A stretch of 64,000 bases of DNA from assembly GCF_010111755.1 (NCBI RefSeq), contig NC_088963.1, positions 1 through 64,000 of the forward strand. Reading direction: 5' to 3'. This DNA is from Nakaseomyces glabratus (Eukaryota; Ascomycota; Saccharomycetes; Saccharomycetales; Saccharomycetaceae). The position numbers were made by a program, and so were the translations under genes. The notes under the pieces are model-generated. The model saw only the letters and a program-made list of their open reading frames with translations. It was not told the origin of the DNA and ran no database searches. Positions 41,898 through 53,500 of this stretch are shown here, piece by piece; position 1 is the stretch's first letter, and every line of letters starts with the position of its first letter.

Positions 41898-42971
41898 TTA
41901 TATGGGATTAGTATCCTCAATAGACATATAGGATACTTTCCAACCATTAAACATCTTGAGATTTTCAGGTATCAGTTCATGAATTTTGGTCAGTTGCTGT
42001 AAAAAACTATCTAATAGATCATCAGATAATTGTATGTCTTCCATACTAGATGGAGGTCGATCCCACGAATCCTTATATAATAGCTTGTATGCTCTTTGAA
42101 CAAGTTCATTCCCTGTATAAGCAACGCTACAATCATACGCAAGAACCCAAATAAAAATCGGCTTTTGACCCCCAGTTTTAAGGGCAAAATATCTGGTGGA
42201 GTTGAACTTAAGTAAGCTGAGTATTCTTGCCAGCACCACAAGGTAGCCCGGGTAATCTTCCGATAGTTCCTTGAAAGTGTCTTGCAGTTGCAAGTTCTGT
42301 TTCTCGAGGACTAGAATTTCGGAACCCTCCTTATACCCAAGCGTAGATCTGCAATTACTACAATCAACACTTCCATCCGTTTGAACAACCACCTTCCTGT
42401 CAATAGTTGACCCAATAGTTTGAAAATAAGTATTGCCGACTAAAACTTCATTTAGACGGGGTTTTAACTCTTTATAATAATCGTACGGTTTTGCATCCGT
42501 TTTTGACTCTCCTATAGTTGGTTTGTGGCAATGCCAATAATCCATGAATTCTGCCCAGAATTCAGATGGCATCTCTGAGATTTTCTTAATATTTACTTCA
42601 GAATCCAAAACTACAAGTTTGCAGTTATTACAGGCTATCTGAAAACCCTGCATTTTCTTAAAACGCTCGATATTCCATTTGTCATCTGGTAAATCCACCA
42701 GCGAGATTCTATTTGTCAATGCCTGAGTTTTACGTTTTAGTCTAACATAGCCACAACTTGTTTCACTCAGATGTATGTGCCCATTTTTTTCATCATATAA
42801 ATTGTCTAAATTCAATCCTTTCAATCTTATAGAGGTTTTATAGCTATCGTTTATAACTCTTAGCTCAAGAGTTGATCTGTTTGTTGATATAGAATAACTA
42901 ACATTATTCAGAGCTTCAACAGCTATTAACGTGACACCAACATTTTCTAGTTCTTCAACCAGATATTTCAT
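41898..42971 (-). CDS. IPA1: Ipa1-like factor for mRNA 3' cleavage/polyadenylation (HECT_2/UBE3D family)
   Basis: A 357-residue protein matching S. cerevisiae YJR141W (347 residues) by position, strand and length. The family (UBE3D in animals) is named for interaction with E2 ubiquitin-conjugating enzymes. In yeast, Ipa1 is essential and acts in pre-mRNA cleavage and polyadenylation. Cys pairs that could bind zinc are visible: CNNCKLVVLD near residue 115 and VDCSNCRSTLGYKE near 205. Other segments such as SEFWAEFMDYWHCHK fit the family. It is divergent from HIR3 across 375 bp. Identity rests on synteny and length more than on recall of residues. Confidence 0.85.
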   Translation of the reverse strand: MKYLVEELENVGVTLIAVEALNNVSYSISTNRSTLELRVINDSYKTSIRLKGLNLDNLYDEKNGHIHLSETSCGYVRLKRKTQALTNRISLVDLPDDKWNIERFKKMQGFQIACNNCKLVVLDSEVNIKKISEMPSEFWAEFMDYWHCHKPTIGESKTDAKPYDYYKELKPRLNEVLVGNTYFQTIGSTIDRKVVVQTDGSVDCSNCRSTLGYKEGSEILVLEKQNLQLQDTFKELSEDYPGYLVVLARILSLLKFNSTRYFALKTGGQKPIFIWVLAYDCSVAYTGNELVQRAYKLLYKDSWDRPPSSMEDIQLSDDLLDSFLQQLTKIHELIPENLKMFNGWKVSYMSIEDTNPI

Positions 42972-43346
42972 TAGTTTGGTGTAAAAATGGTATTATCTAG
43001 CTTGCCATTCCTTAATTAATAATCTATATTTGACCTGATTCCAACGAACTTCTTAACTAATGTTAAGTTTTATCTAAAGGAAGCTCATCGCCTTTTATTA
43101 TTTTTTTTTTCATTAAAGGGTCTCTTGGTAGAAACGACGCCAAATTTATTAAAAGCTAAATACAGAATAAATTGTAAGCAGAGAGAACAAACAGTCAGTT
43201 ATTTTGAAACTGCAGCTCAGTCGATCTAATAGGTTAGTTGAACAGATAAGTTACTGGAAAGAGTGATTTGCACTGTGTTCAAGATTGTGTAACTTCATTG
43301 ATTTGATTGCATTTAGTAGTATTTTGTATTCACACATAATACTACA
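42972..43346. promoter_or_regulatory. Divergent promoter region of IPA1 and HIR3
   Basis: A 375-bp spacer between two divergent start codons, with a T-rich tract at about 43100-43110. No known regulatory motif stands out. Confidence 0.5.
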
Positions 43347-46300
43347 ATGTCTTCCTTCAGCTTCCTGAACCAGTCTCCTGATATTGAGCAATTGGAGGCA
43401 GAGGAGCACACTAGGGAGACGCAGATTGAATTATGTTTTCAATTGTTTCAAGATGCACTTGAGCGATTAAAGGACGATAAGTTTGGTGACGCTAACGACT
43501 TATTTGAGAAGCTTATGTCACAGGAGGTAATCAAACCAGATAAATGGGGACTTTATGCATATAGTTCTTCAATTGTCGATAATCTAAGGTATCTGGCTTA
43601 CAGAAACAGAGGATTCTTTTATTATAAATTCCTAATGAATCAATATAGCGAAAGTATGAGCTCAGAAGATGTAGTAGATAATATTCTAAAGATAGTGGAA
43701 AACCTTTTGGAGTCATTAAGACATAGTGAGGCAGATTATAATGTGATCGAAGTACTTGTGCAAATATTTGAGAGTTTTAAAAGCAAAAGACTACAAAAAT
43801 TATTGTTAGAGAACGAGTTTATGAATAATGATTCTCATTTGCTGTTCTCTGGAAGAAAACGAACTAATATTTTACCTCAATTAAAAGTCCTTATATCACA
43901 ATACATCAATCTCCTAAAAGACTTGCATGCATCCTCAGTATTAGAGAAGAAAATCATTTGCAATGGCCAAGCAAAAAATACTTCACATTTGCCAAGGACC
44001 AATGTGAAGTTCAAGAACATTTTGGAGCAACTAAACAAACTGAGAACTGAGGATGATGAACTTATTAAAAGTCTAGATATTCACGATATCGAACTTGATA
44101 ACTACGATTGGACCTCCCTGTTGAGGTCTTTGCGGGAAACACTACCTACTGTAAAATCATTAGCATTATTTGGAAGGAACTCAGATCCTTATGCCGAAAC
44201 AGAAACACCAATTGAAGCTGTAAAGGTTATAGTAAAAGAAGAGGTTGTAATTGATAAAATCCATGACAATAGCAACAACGAAAATGAAGTTACAGAAGAA
44301 AAGGAAATAACTGATAACAAAGTAGTTACTACAAATGGTAATAATAGAAAGAGAAGTATAACTGAAATAGAAACGAAGCATGCACAGAGGAGTAGTAAGC
44401 GCTTTAGAGATCGTGATTCAAGCGCCGCTGATAGCGAGACGCCCATGACATTCGAACCAATGTTTTACTCGTATACGAAAATACTCTCCCTATTGGGGTG
44501 CAAGGCTCCTTATGATTATGAAGCCATTTATCCTGATTTGATGGAAGTCAAAGCGAATGATATTATCTATGCTGACTTTCTAGCATGCCTGAAGGAATGG
44601 TCGCACTGGCACACCGATTGCCTTTCATCTCAAAATGAAAAAGAAATTAAAACAAAAAAGGTTGAATCCAGCACAGACGTTTCATTGAGCCATTTCAAGA
44701 CCTTATTGAACTCTAAAAATTTTCAAAAATCTGATGACCATATTCCAGAAATCAGCCAAACCTCTTTAAGAAGGTTTTTGGATAAGGTTAATAGACAGCA
44801 ATGTCATTTCCACGAATTAAGATTTAAGCTAATTTGGTTCCTTTTCGATAATCAGAATGGAGACCGACTACTAACATCCACGAGATGGACCAAACAGATG
44901 TATAGGGATGTCGAATGGATTACATTGAGTATAGAAAAAAACATCTTTTCCTTTATTCAATCTGATATTGCTAAATATAGACATGTTGCTTTATCAATTT
45001 TTGAAACATTGATTAATAGCTTAGTGGAGTTATGTGAGGAAATAAACAGCAAGCTATCACTAGGCCAGAAGGCTAATGACCAAAAAACTCAAAAAGTCAA
45101 GATTGAAAAAAAAATTACAAAATGGAACTCAATTATTGCTCAGGTGGAAACCACTGATAGAGATTGGACAGTGAGATATTTGTGGGCATACTATACTCTT
45201 ATTCAGTGTACATCTGATATTCAAAATTGTCTATTATCTAACATTCTGGAAAAAGTCCACCAAATTTTGATGAAGGACAACTCAAGTACGGTATATCTAT
45301 ATCCAAATGCTGATTTTATTTCAAGTTTTGATTTGTCTTTCGTAGATACACAATTGAAGAAATTGAAAATGATAAAAAAACTGGTTAACGTTGATAAACA
45401 CTCAGAGTCAGATAAGAGTGAGGATAATAACTCCCAATTTATAATGTTGGAGAACGTACTTTTATCAACAATATCAGAAAATCATGCAGTTGGAGGAGAT
45501 GATGATGATATGATAGATTTTTTTATGTCGGCCCCATTTATGCTTAAGTTCAAGCTATGGGAATTAATTTACATGAAATACGTAAAAAAAAATGATATTG
45601 AGAAGACAACACTAATATATGGGATTATGCTAAAACTGTTAGTTGATACTCTTGAATGCAAAACTTATCGGACCTTGGGACCCAAAAAAAGACAGGAGCG
45701 TCTTCTCATAATGATGTCATGTTTGAAAGATATAACCCATAACTGTATTGAAGTTTTGAAAAACAATGCTTGGCTTCAAAAAAAGCTGTCTTGGTATGAT
45801 GATACTACTTCCCAACTTGTATTTATTTTTTTTATTTTGTTTCCAATGCTTCCAGTTAATACCCCTAACAAACTTAGCGGCACGCAAACATTTTTTCAAA
45901 AGGCTACAAAATCTTCTAAAACAATTAAATCAATATTTGTTGATATACTAACTCTTTTGTTGTTTCATCTCAATATTGGTTTAAAGAGTAAGATTTCATC
46001 AGAGCCTGAACTAGAAAACAGTATTATTGATTTGGTGTCAACTACTCACATATCAATTTCTTTCTATAATTTTTGTGATTATGCTTCTGGGAACTTTTTA
46101 CAAATTGCAGAGAACTTGATCTGTCAATTCACTAACGAGGAGGCGTTTACTCAATTAAAACAAATTATGTGGTGTAAATATCACTACCAATTATCAGGGG
46201 ATTCTTCAATTGTGAGTCAACATAAGACTAAGGCAATGGAGATGTCTAAAATGGTCTCTTTGCCCCTGGGTATATATTTGGTTAAATTGCAATATCAAGA

Positions 46301-48194
46301 TAAACACCCCTATATCAATAGCGCCAAAATAGCTTCAAAGCAAATTTTGGATAATATTGTTGAAACTTTTGGAGATTTATCATCCCAAGATAATTACATT
46401 ATCATGAGGAACTTGCATGCATTTAATGGATATTTGAGAAGCAATATAACATCTAAACTTTTTCAGTCATGTTTTGAAGGCAAAGATAAGGTTGATTTAA
46501 AAAATCCAAATGATGAATTTCAAAAAGCAATGGATGCAGGGGTATTTTACGTATCTGGTATACAGGCTTTAAACCTCTATAAAATAAGAAAACGGTCAGT
46601 CCAAGCCAGGCCATCAGAGCTTGATGCAATTATAACTATGTTCAAAAATGATATCTTATACAATACCAAAAGGTTTGAGAGTTGGTACTTACTTGGAAAA
46701 TGTTACAGTTACATAGTGGAGGATGACTTATTATGGACAGCAGATAAAATATCATCTTCAGAGAAGAAAGCTGTTATAGCAACCACACAGAAAAGAGCAA
46801 TACTTTGCTACGCGATGTCTCTAACACTGTTTTTTGAAAATGAAACCACACGAACCGTTGATGAGCAGATAGTTATTGTAGAATGCCTTGAATCTTTGGC
46901 TAACGAGCTAATGATTGCAGTATACAAGCCAATGGAGGCTTTGTGCTTTGACACTAATCTATCGAGCTTAGTTGTTTCGTCAAGTAACCCGGCAACTAGT
47001 TCTGAAATTGAAAAATCATCAGTCGCACCCATATATTCTATTACTGATAGTTCAATTGAAGATACAATGATTAAGTGTTTGACACTCGCAAATAGATATC
47101 AAGAAAGCCTTCTTGAAGCAGGGAAATTGGATCGTTTGAATTGGTTCAACTTCTATTCTATAGCCATCGTTTATTCTACAGAGAAGTTGGATAGAAAAGG
47201 GGATATGATTGATAACATGTCAAAGGCATGTGAACTGGCTAATAAGTATACCTCTGTGAAAGATTCGGTTGTGGAACCTCATGTGGCCTTGATTCATATG
47301 CTTTACAAACTTTATATTGAAGGGAAAGTAACTATGGAAGATACTCTCTCAACTCTTAAAAGGGACAAATTCTTTGAAGGTTTTGATGATGACTTTTGGA
47401 TCCTAGATGTTTCTCTGACTCAAGACTATCAAAAACGTGAATTTTTCTCGAAACTGATTGAGTTGCTAAAATATGTCATATCGAAGGATAAGAAAAAATG
47501 GCAGCACGAACCATATTTTTATATTGCTGAGATTTTATTTATGGAGATGAAAGACGTAGAGAAATCTAGGGAATGGATGGATAATATTATATCCATTAGA
47601 TCAGTCAACAAAAATTTGGTTAATATTTGGAAACCAGATTATGAACGGCCAGGGAAGCACTTTGTTTTTACCCACAATTACGTGATGTTCTACTTAGAGT
47701 TACTGAAATATGACAAGGATGCCCAATCGATAGGTCTATTAACCAAGAAGTTAAGGAGGTTTAGTTCCGGTATGGCTTATATCGGTAAAGCAAATGATGT
47801 TGCTACGTCGTACTTCATTGAGTGTGTTACCAAGAAGTATTTGCTTCATGATAAAGTTTATACAGAGTCCTATATGGGCAACATCAACTATAATGACTTT
47901 GTGAAATATAGTCAGGAGATTGTTGATAATTCAAAAGCAGCAGATATCGCTGAAGACATTTTAGAGGTACTGAAAATTGCATACCAACTTAAGAAGGGCA
48001 CCAATAGTGTGGTCTATGACACTGTATGTTTGTCATTGTTTTTCCAGTATATCTACGAGCCATATAGGAAAGAACATCCCGAGACAGAGCCTCAATTGGT
48101 GTCAGACTCCGAAAACAAGTCTAACATCAGAAAGAAAGTAAGTAAGAAGGATGCATTCGACAAAATTAGAGCATTGGTTGATAAGTTGCCATGA
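43347..48194 (+). CDS. HIR3: Histone transcription regulator 3 (HIR complex subunit)
   Basis: A 1,615-residue nuclear scaffold protein of the HIR complex (Hir1, Hir2, Hir3, Hpc2). The complex deposits H3-H4 independently of replication and represses histone genes outside S phase. Most of the length is predicted helical TPR-like repeat, like its animal counterpart CABIN1. The N-terminal part (LCFQLFQDALERLKDDKFGDA) is a clear TPR-type helix pair. A charged linker at about 295-370 ends in a basic RKRSITEIET and SSKRFRDRD stretch, a possible nuclear signal. The length agrees with S. cerevisiae Hir3 (1,648). Position matches YJR140C. Start is the first ATG. Confidence 0.95.
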   Translation: MSSFSFLNQSPDIEQLEAEEHTRETQIELCFQLFQDALERLKDDKFGDANDLFEKLMSQEVIKPDKWGLYAYSSSIVDNLRYLAYRNRGFFYYKFLMNQYSESMSSEDVVDNILKIVENLLESLRHSEADYNVIEVLVQIFESFKSKRLQKLLLENEFMNNDSHLLFSGRKRTNILPQLKVLISQYINLLKDLHASSVLEKKIICNGQAKNTSHLPRTNVKFKNILEQLNKLRTEDDELIKSLDIHDIELDNYDWTSLLRSLRETLPTVKSLALFGRNSDPYAETETPIEAVKVIVKEEVVIDKIHDNSNNENEVTEEKEITDNKVVTTNGNNRKRSITEIETKHAQRSSKRFRDRDSSAADSETPMTFEPMFYSYTKILSLLGCKAPYDYEAIYPDLMEVKANDIIYADFLACLKEWSHWHTDCLSSQNEKEIKTKKVESSTDVSLSHFKTLLNSKNFQKSDDHIPEISQTSLRRFLDKVNRQQCHFHELRFKLIWFLFDNQNGDRLLTSTRWTKQMYRDVEWITLSIEKNIFSFIQSDIAKYRHVALSIFETLINSLVELCEEINSKLSLGQKANDQKTQKVKIEKKITKWNSIIAQVETTDRDWTVRYLWAYYTLIQCTSDIQNCLLSNILEKVHQILMKDNSSTVYLYPNADFISSFDLSFVDTQLKKLKMIKKLVNVDKHSESDKSEDNNSQFIMLENVLLSTISENHAVGGDDDDMIDFFMSAPFMLKFKLWELIYMKYVKKNDIEKTTLIYGIMLKLLVDTLECKTYRTLGPKKRQERLLIMMSCLKDITHNCIEVLKNNAWLQKKLSWYDDTTSQLVFIFFILFPMLPVNTPNKLSGTQTFFQKATKSSKTIKSIFVDILTLLLFHLNIGLKSKISSEPELENSIIDLVSTTHISISFYNFCDYASGNFLQIAENLICQFTNEEAFTQLKQIMWCKYHYQLSGDSSIVSQHKTKAMEMSKMVSLPLGIYLVKLQYQDKHPYINSAKIASKQILDNIVETFGDLSSQDNYIIMRNLHAFNGYLRSNITSKLFQSCFEGKDKVDLKNPNDEFQKAMDAGVFYVSGIQALNLYKIRKRSVQARPSELDAIITMFKNDILYNTKRFESWYLLGKCYSYIVEDDLLWTADKISSSEKKAVIATTQKRAILCYAMSLTLFFENETTRTVDEQIVIVECLESLANELMIAVYKPMEALCFDTNLSSLVVSSSNPATSSEIEKSSVAPIYSITDSSIEDTMIKCLTLANRYQESLLEAGKLDRLNWFNFYSIAIVYSTEKLDRKGDMIDNMSKACELANKYTSVKDSVVEPHVALIHMLYKLYIEGKVTMEDTLSTLKRDKFFEGFDDDFWILDVSLTQDYQKREFFSKLIELLKYVISKDKKKWQHEPYFYIAEILFMEMKDVEKSREWMDNIISIRSVNKNLVNIWKPDYERPGKHFVFTHNYVMFYLELLKYDKDAQSIGLLTKKLRRFSSGMAYIGKANDVATSYFIECVTKKYLLHDKVYTESYMGNINYNDFVKYSQEIVDNSKAADIAEDILEVLKIAYQLKKGTNSVVYDTVCLSLFFQYIYEPYRKEHPETEPQLVSDSENKSNIRKKVSKKDAFDKIRALVDKLP

Positions 48195-48555
48195 GTTACG
48201 AAAACTTAGCTTGGGATCCATATCACCCATAATAAATTGTTAGAGTTGCCTTACTTCCGTCATGCTTAGGGACAGTATTGCATACATCTCAATTGTTATA
48301 TAATTATATGTAATTTCAAAAGTACGAAGAAGCATTTGGTTTAGAACATGTAAATAGCTCTGGTAATTGGCAATAATGTATTTATCTTTTGGTGTCAAAT
48401 ATAATTTCTATACTACATATATGCTCTGTTTTTACAACGAACGATGATTAAGTCATCCACACTTACTCTGTCTGTTCTACACTACTAAGTCTGTCCGAAT
48501 TGTTACTTCCTTTGTAGCACATATTCTGAAATGTCTGTTTACTTGCAACAGAATA

Positions 48556-48870
48556 TCATGGCTCCAGCCACAGATGTGTTTTGGGCAACTGGTTCTTGCT
48601 TTTGAGGGCGTTCGGCTTATAATTCACAGTTTGCTGTGGTGAAGATGATAATTGAATTTCGAGGTTTGCAGCAGAAAAAGTAATCGGAATATCACACATA
48701 GATGAAAAAGTAGCCAAAAGGGCATGGAATTTTACACAATGACTGAAAAGACTTCTAGGAGTCAACCCGATGACGAAACTTTTTTCACCTGGCCGTTCAT
48801 CTCTTTCCAATGTGATCTCATCTCTAACCTCGGTTCTTTCAAATTCATTTACAATTGGTTTTGTACTCAT
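48556..48870 (-). CDS. Possible small hypothetical protein (104 residues)
   Basis: A complete ATG-started frame of 104 residues, divergent from HOM6 with 123 bp between the start codons. It begins with MSTKPIVNEFERTEVRDE and has a charged N terminus, a Phe/Leu-rich centre and a basic, Pro-containing end (LPKTHLWLEP). The composition is more protein-like than chance frames nearby. I do not recognise a family, and S. cerevisiae has no annotated gene at this place. Against it, the HOM6 promoter and its Gcn4 site would lie inside this frame. Confidence 0.3.
   Translation of the reverse strand: MSTKPIVNEFERTEVRDEITLERDERPGEKSFVIGLTPRSLFSHCVKFHALLATFSSMCDIPITFSAANLEIQLSSSPQQTVNYKPNALKSKNQLPKTHLWLEP
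48759..48764 (-). promoter_or_regulatory. Gcn4 core site (GAGTCA) upstream of HOM6
   Basis: GAGTCA (TGACTC on the minus strand) lies 230 bp before the HOM6 ATG. Gcn4 controls the aspartate pathway genes in yeast, so the position is plausible. Confidence 0.45.
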
Positions 48871-48993
48871 ATAAATGTAAAGTCAGATGTTTTTATACAA
48901 AAGTTAATTCAATTCAATAAACTAAACTCTTCTCTCATTAACGTACATTTCTAACTTTGAGAAACTGCTAGATACAAATTAAATAAAGAAACA

Positions 48994-50082
48994 ATGTCTA
49001 ACAAGAGTGTTAATGTTGCTATTATCGGTACTGGTGTTGTTGGTTCCTCTTTCTTGGACCAAATCGTGGCTATGAAGTCCAACATCACCTACAATATCAT
49101 ATATGTTGCAGAATTGAGCAAGGCTTTGATATCTGAAGACTACAGCCCATTGGCATTGGGTTCTGACTGGGCTAAGGCTGTTAACGGTGCAAACCAGGGC
49201 CCTCTTGCTCTGGAGAAACTGGTTGATTTCTTGAAAAAGTCTCCAATTCCTGTCATTTTGGTTGATAACACATCCAGTGCTGCCATTGCAAGCTTCTATC
49301 CCACCTTTGTAGAGAATGGTATCTCTATTGCCACTCCAAACAAGAAAGCTTTCTCTTCCGATCTAGCTACTTGGGATTCTCTATTCTCAGGTAAGCCAAC
49401 TAACGGTTTGGTGTACCATGAAGCCACTGTCGGTGCTGGTCTTCCTATTTTGGGCTTCTTGAGAGAAATTATTCAAACTGGTGACGAAATTGAAAAGATT
49501 GAAGGTATCTTTTCCGGTACTTTGTCGTACATTTTCAATGAATTTTCCACAACCACTACAAATGATGTTAAGTTCTCTGATGTTGTTAAAGTGGCTAAAC
49601 AGTTGGGTTACACCGAACCTGATCCAAGAGACGATTTGAACGGTCTAGACGTTGCCAGAAAAGTCACCATCGTTGCTAGAATTTCTGGTGTTAAAGTTGA
49701 ATCTCCAACTTCTTTCCCAGTTCAATCTCTAATCCCAAAGCCATTGGAATCTGTAGAATCTGTGGATGAATTTCTTCAAAAATTGCCAGAGTACGACGAT
49801 GAACTAACTCAATTGAAGAAAGAGGCTGCCGAGGAAAACAAGGTTTTGAGATTCATTGGTAAAGTCGATGTGGCTACTGGTAAGCCATCTGTTGGTATTG
49901 AAAAGTATGACCACTCACACCCATTTGCTTCATTAAAGGGTTCTGATAATGTTATTTCTATTAAGACTAAACGTTACACTAACCCAGTTGTTATTCAAGG
50001 TGCTGGTGCTGGTGCTGCCGTTACTGCTGCGGGTATTTTGGGTGATGTTATTAAGGCTGCTCAAAGACTGGTCGGTGCATAA
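48994..50082 (+). CDS. HOM6: Homoserine dehydrogenase
   Basis: A 362-residue NAD(P)-dependent enzyme that reduces aspartate semialdehyde to homoserine, the branch point to threonine and methionine. The N-terminal Rossmann motif is VAIIGTGVVGSSFL. The catalytic core follows: ATPNKKAFSSD, with the conserved lysine, YHEATVGAGLPIL, and GYTEPDPRDDLNGLDVARK with its Asp and Lys residues. The C terminus has the Gly/Ala-rich helix GAGAGAAVTAAGILGDV. Length matches S. cerevisiae Hom6 (359). Codon choice (GGT, GCT, TTG, AAG) marks it as highly expressed. Position matches YJR139C; a Gcn4 core lies upstream. Confidence 0.98.
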   Translation: MSNKSVNVAIIGTGVVGSSFLDQIVAMKSNITYNIIYVAELSKALISEDYSPLALGSDWAKAVNGANQGPLALEKLVDFLKKSPIPVILVDNTSSAAIASFYPTFVENGISIATPNKKAFSSDLATWDSLFSGKPTNGLVYHEATVGAGLPILGFLREIIQTGDEIEKIEGIFSGTLSYIFNEFSTTTTNDVKFSDVVKVAKQLGYTEPDPRDDLNGLDVARKVTIVARISGVKVESPTSFPVQSLIPKPLESVESVDEFLQKLPEYDDELTQLKKEAAEENKVLRFIGKVDVATGKPSVGIEKYDHSHPFASLKGSDNVISIKTKRYTNPVVIQGAGAGAAVTAAGILGDVIKAAQRLVGA

Positions 50083-50564
50083 GCTCCTTCAAAAATTCTA
50101 TCATAAAAGGAAGCTTATCTACGTATAAGAACTAAATAGCTAACATTAGAACCCTTTACATCAGTTTTCTTTTTTTTTTTTTGAACTATTCATTTCTTGT
50201 ATTAGACTAATTCAACAAGCTCTTTCCATTAATGTCTTGTTAAATCTTTTTTGAATTTTTGAGCGCTTATGTGAGTGCAGCGGTAGAAATGGGAGACAGA
50301 AAAATAATCATCTTGAAAATCATTCTGATTACGCCATTTATTATATTTAGTGTATAAATTCTATTATGATTATGTTTTACAGAGACACAATGAGTAGGAT
50401 CTACTAAGACTTAGGGAGTAATAGTGAATATTATCATTAGGAGTATGTCTTAAAATCTATAAATATTTAGTGACTGTTAAATATGCGGGTAAAATTGATA
50501 TGTCTAATGGAAGGGGAATCGGGATGCAATTTCAGTGGGGGGGATAAATCTAAGGCCAGTGCTT
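50083..50564. terminator. Convergent 3' intergenic region, HOM6 and IML1
   Basis: A 482-bp AT-rich gap between two tail-to-tail genes, with a T tract at about 50169-50182. I see no gene in it. Confidence 0.5.
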
Positions 50565-53500
50565 TCAGTCTTCGACAGTTTTGTTACTCAACCATTTTTC
50601 TTTTGCGTCAAGGAAGACGGCGCGTAATTTGGCATAGCTGTAACAAGTCCTTGAAAATTCTATCACAACTTTTCTGGAGTCTACTGTAAAAGTGGGGCTG
50701 GAGCGTGTCTTACTGATAACGTTAGCTCTGTTTACTCTTGACATGTAGACATTATTTGGAGCCAGGAAGATATTACCATTTTCTCTCATTTCGGCGATGT
50801 ATGCTCCGGTCGTGTGAATGTATTGCGCATATTTGAATTGGGGTTTACCCCACGAGTACATTATTTCAAAGTCAGCGTCATCTCTTTGAAAGAATCTAGA
50901 GGCTCTGTTATCAAGTAAGAACCCAGACATTTTCAAAAGATGAATATGATAATAGAATTTACTCACGGCGAAAAGTTCTGGGTCATTGAACTCTGGATCC
51001 TCCCAAGGATTGATAACCAGATGTAATTGTACAAAAGTATGGAATGGGTCCACAGATGGAATCGTGCAGAGTTCATTCCATGGGATCTCTATTAGCTTTA
51101 AACCGTATTTCTCACAGATTCTTGCCCAATTTCCAAGCATATTATCGATTAGTTTTGGAGTAGTTGTCAGCCATTCTAGTCTGATATGGAAACAATGTTC
51201 AGGGTTATGAACTCTATCAAAGTGGACTGTGCATAGCTCCTCTTTATATGACTTTGAGCTAGGGTCAACATTGATGAGCATTGAGTTACTTAGAACCACG
51301 GTTTTCTTTTCTTTATAAGAGTTGGCAGAAGTTGTATTCGCAAGTTGAGTTGAGTCATCATCCATGGTGGATACTTTATTTCTCATACTTAGTGGAGTCA
51401 GATTCGATTCAGTTGAATTACGAGATGTTGTCTTCTTCAAAGTATTGTTATCAGATGTGTTTGAGTTTTTGCTATTAGTTCTCTCAACCGTATTCATGTT
51501 GATAATGAATTCTGGTGATATCTGATAAAAATAATTACCATCCAAAAAACTATGTTTATCCAAGACATGAATGAACAGTCCGTCATTCATCAATTTTTGG
51601 CCATAGCTTATTGCCGTTGATCTTGTATCAATATCTGAGAAGTTACGTATCAACCAGTTCACCATTTCAGACCCAACAAAACAGTTAGCATGTCTTTTCC
51701 AATGCCATTTCCTTGTTACTAAGTTAAGTTTGTTTTCACCCATCTGTAACTCTTGTGCAAGGTTTTTCAAGTCAATGTTCTTATTCAATTTTTTTGTAAC
51801 ATCACCAAAAATTGAATCCTTGAAATTTAAAGTCGAGCTATCAAGTTGAGCTTGTTGTTCATTCAAGAAATCAAATAGTGATCCTGTATAGAAAATTACC
51901 TCTGGTTGTATCTCCGTTTTTCTATCCTTCTGAATCTTGGATTCTTCAACAGATAAAAGCTTAAGCCTAGTTATTGATGCGATTAGTTTCCTCAATCCCT
52001 CTACTCTAATTTCCTCAGTTGTAAGTGTCTCATTTTTGCCGTTAACAACCATGGAAAAAGTATTTGACGGGATTTCTGCAGGCAATATAACATACTTTGA
52101 TCTGAATCCGTGCCATTCATCGTAGAGATATGGATCAGAGTAACCTGCCAATAGTTGATCTAACAAATTCCAATTAAACTCCGATCTCTTCGTGTGGATG
52201 GGATCAACATCAGTCTTTCTATAGTTACTGTCGTATCTGGTTTTAACAAAAGAAGTGTAACTAGGTACCTGATCAAAGACATTACGCTCACTTTTTTCTA
52301 TGTACCTTTCGACATTAATAGTTCCACTGTTGTCATAATGTAACCTATGAATCTCAGAGCCCATTAACATATATATTTTGAAAGTGCCTGTCAGATCGCC
52401 TCTCAGGTATTTATGAATAGCAAAAACATCTCGATCTCCTTTACGAGCCGATTCCACTTCTTCGATGGTGCTACTGGTACAAATTTGGAAGCCAACCAGT
52501 AATCTCAGGTATATCATATTACGTAAAAGGTCCTTCGTGGTCAATTTATATTGTTCTTGCTCCCAGTTTTGAGTAACAGAGTGATTTCTCAGCATGAAAT
52601 TATTCTCTAGCTCGTATTTAGATGGAAAACGTTTCAAAGTGATTGGAAGCTCAGCAGGAGAAGTAAAGGATTTCCATTTGCTGTATTTTCGAAAAACATT
52701 TTTAGGCCATACGTCTCTCCATCTCGTAGGTAACAAGTCATCGCCAAGAAAACTATATGATGGTATTGAGTCTTCTAAGATTTCAATCCAATCATCCATG
52801 CTATCAAACTTGATGAAACGGCTATGGTTTGATACCGAATTTTTTGTACTGGAGGTAAAATGAGGGCTTGCTGTGAATTGTTTTCTATTTATAGTATTTC
52901 TCGTTCCAAGCAAATTCTGTTTTGTTTCAGAATTGACATTTTCATTTGAAGATAAATTGTTTATGTCAGACTTGAAGATCTTAACTCCAAGTTGTGGTCT
53001 TGGAATAGGTTTCAATATGCTCGTAAAAGAATCTTTATTGTTCAATCTATGTTGGTTGTCACCGCTCACATCTCCATCTGCTACAGAGGATGGGTAAACA
53101 GCGAAATCGTTATTATTGTTTGTCTTTCCATCGGTATCATCACTTATTAAAACGGCATCTTCAGTTATTGCACTTGAGTTTATTCCATCAGAATTAAAGT
53201 TGCTTTGTTTAGTGGTAGCCAGAAATTTCGTGAATATTCTTTGAGTAAAATCTTTGATGGATGATTTCTTAGTAACATCTTTCAGTGTATCTGCAGCTGA
53301 AACATTTCTTCTTTCGTCAGTTCCTCCTCCACGTTCAGGTAACTTCGAATTCTCGTTCAACTCATTGTCATTGGATTGGCTTTCGAAACGGGTACGATAT
53401 AGATTACCCGTTACCAAAGGAGTTTGTGGCTCATCGATAATCGGCGTCAAATATTTTGTATTTTTGATTAATAGGTTTTTGCTATTTCCTGTTAATCCAT

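Larger units (their letters stand above)
48195..48993. other. HIR3 3' flank and HOM6 promoter region
   Basis: An 800-bp gap that holds the HIR3 3' end and the HOM6 promoter. It contains a Gcn4 core and a possible small reverse gene, listed separately. Confidence 0.5.
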
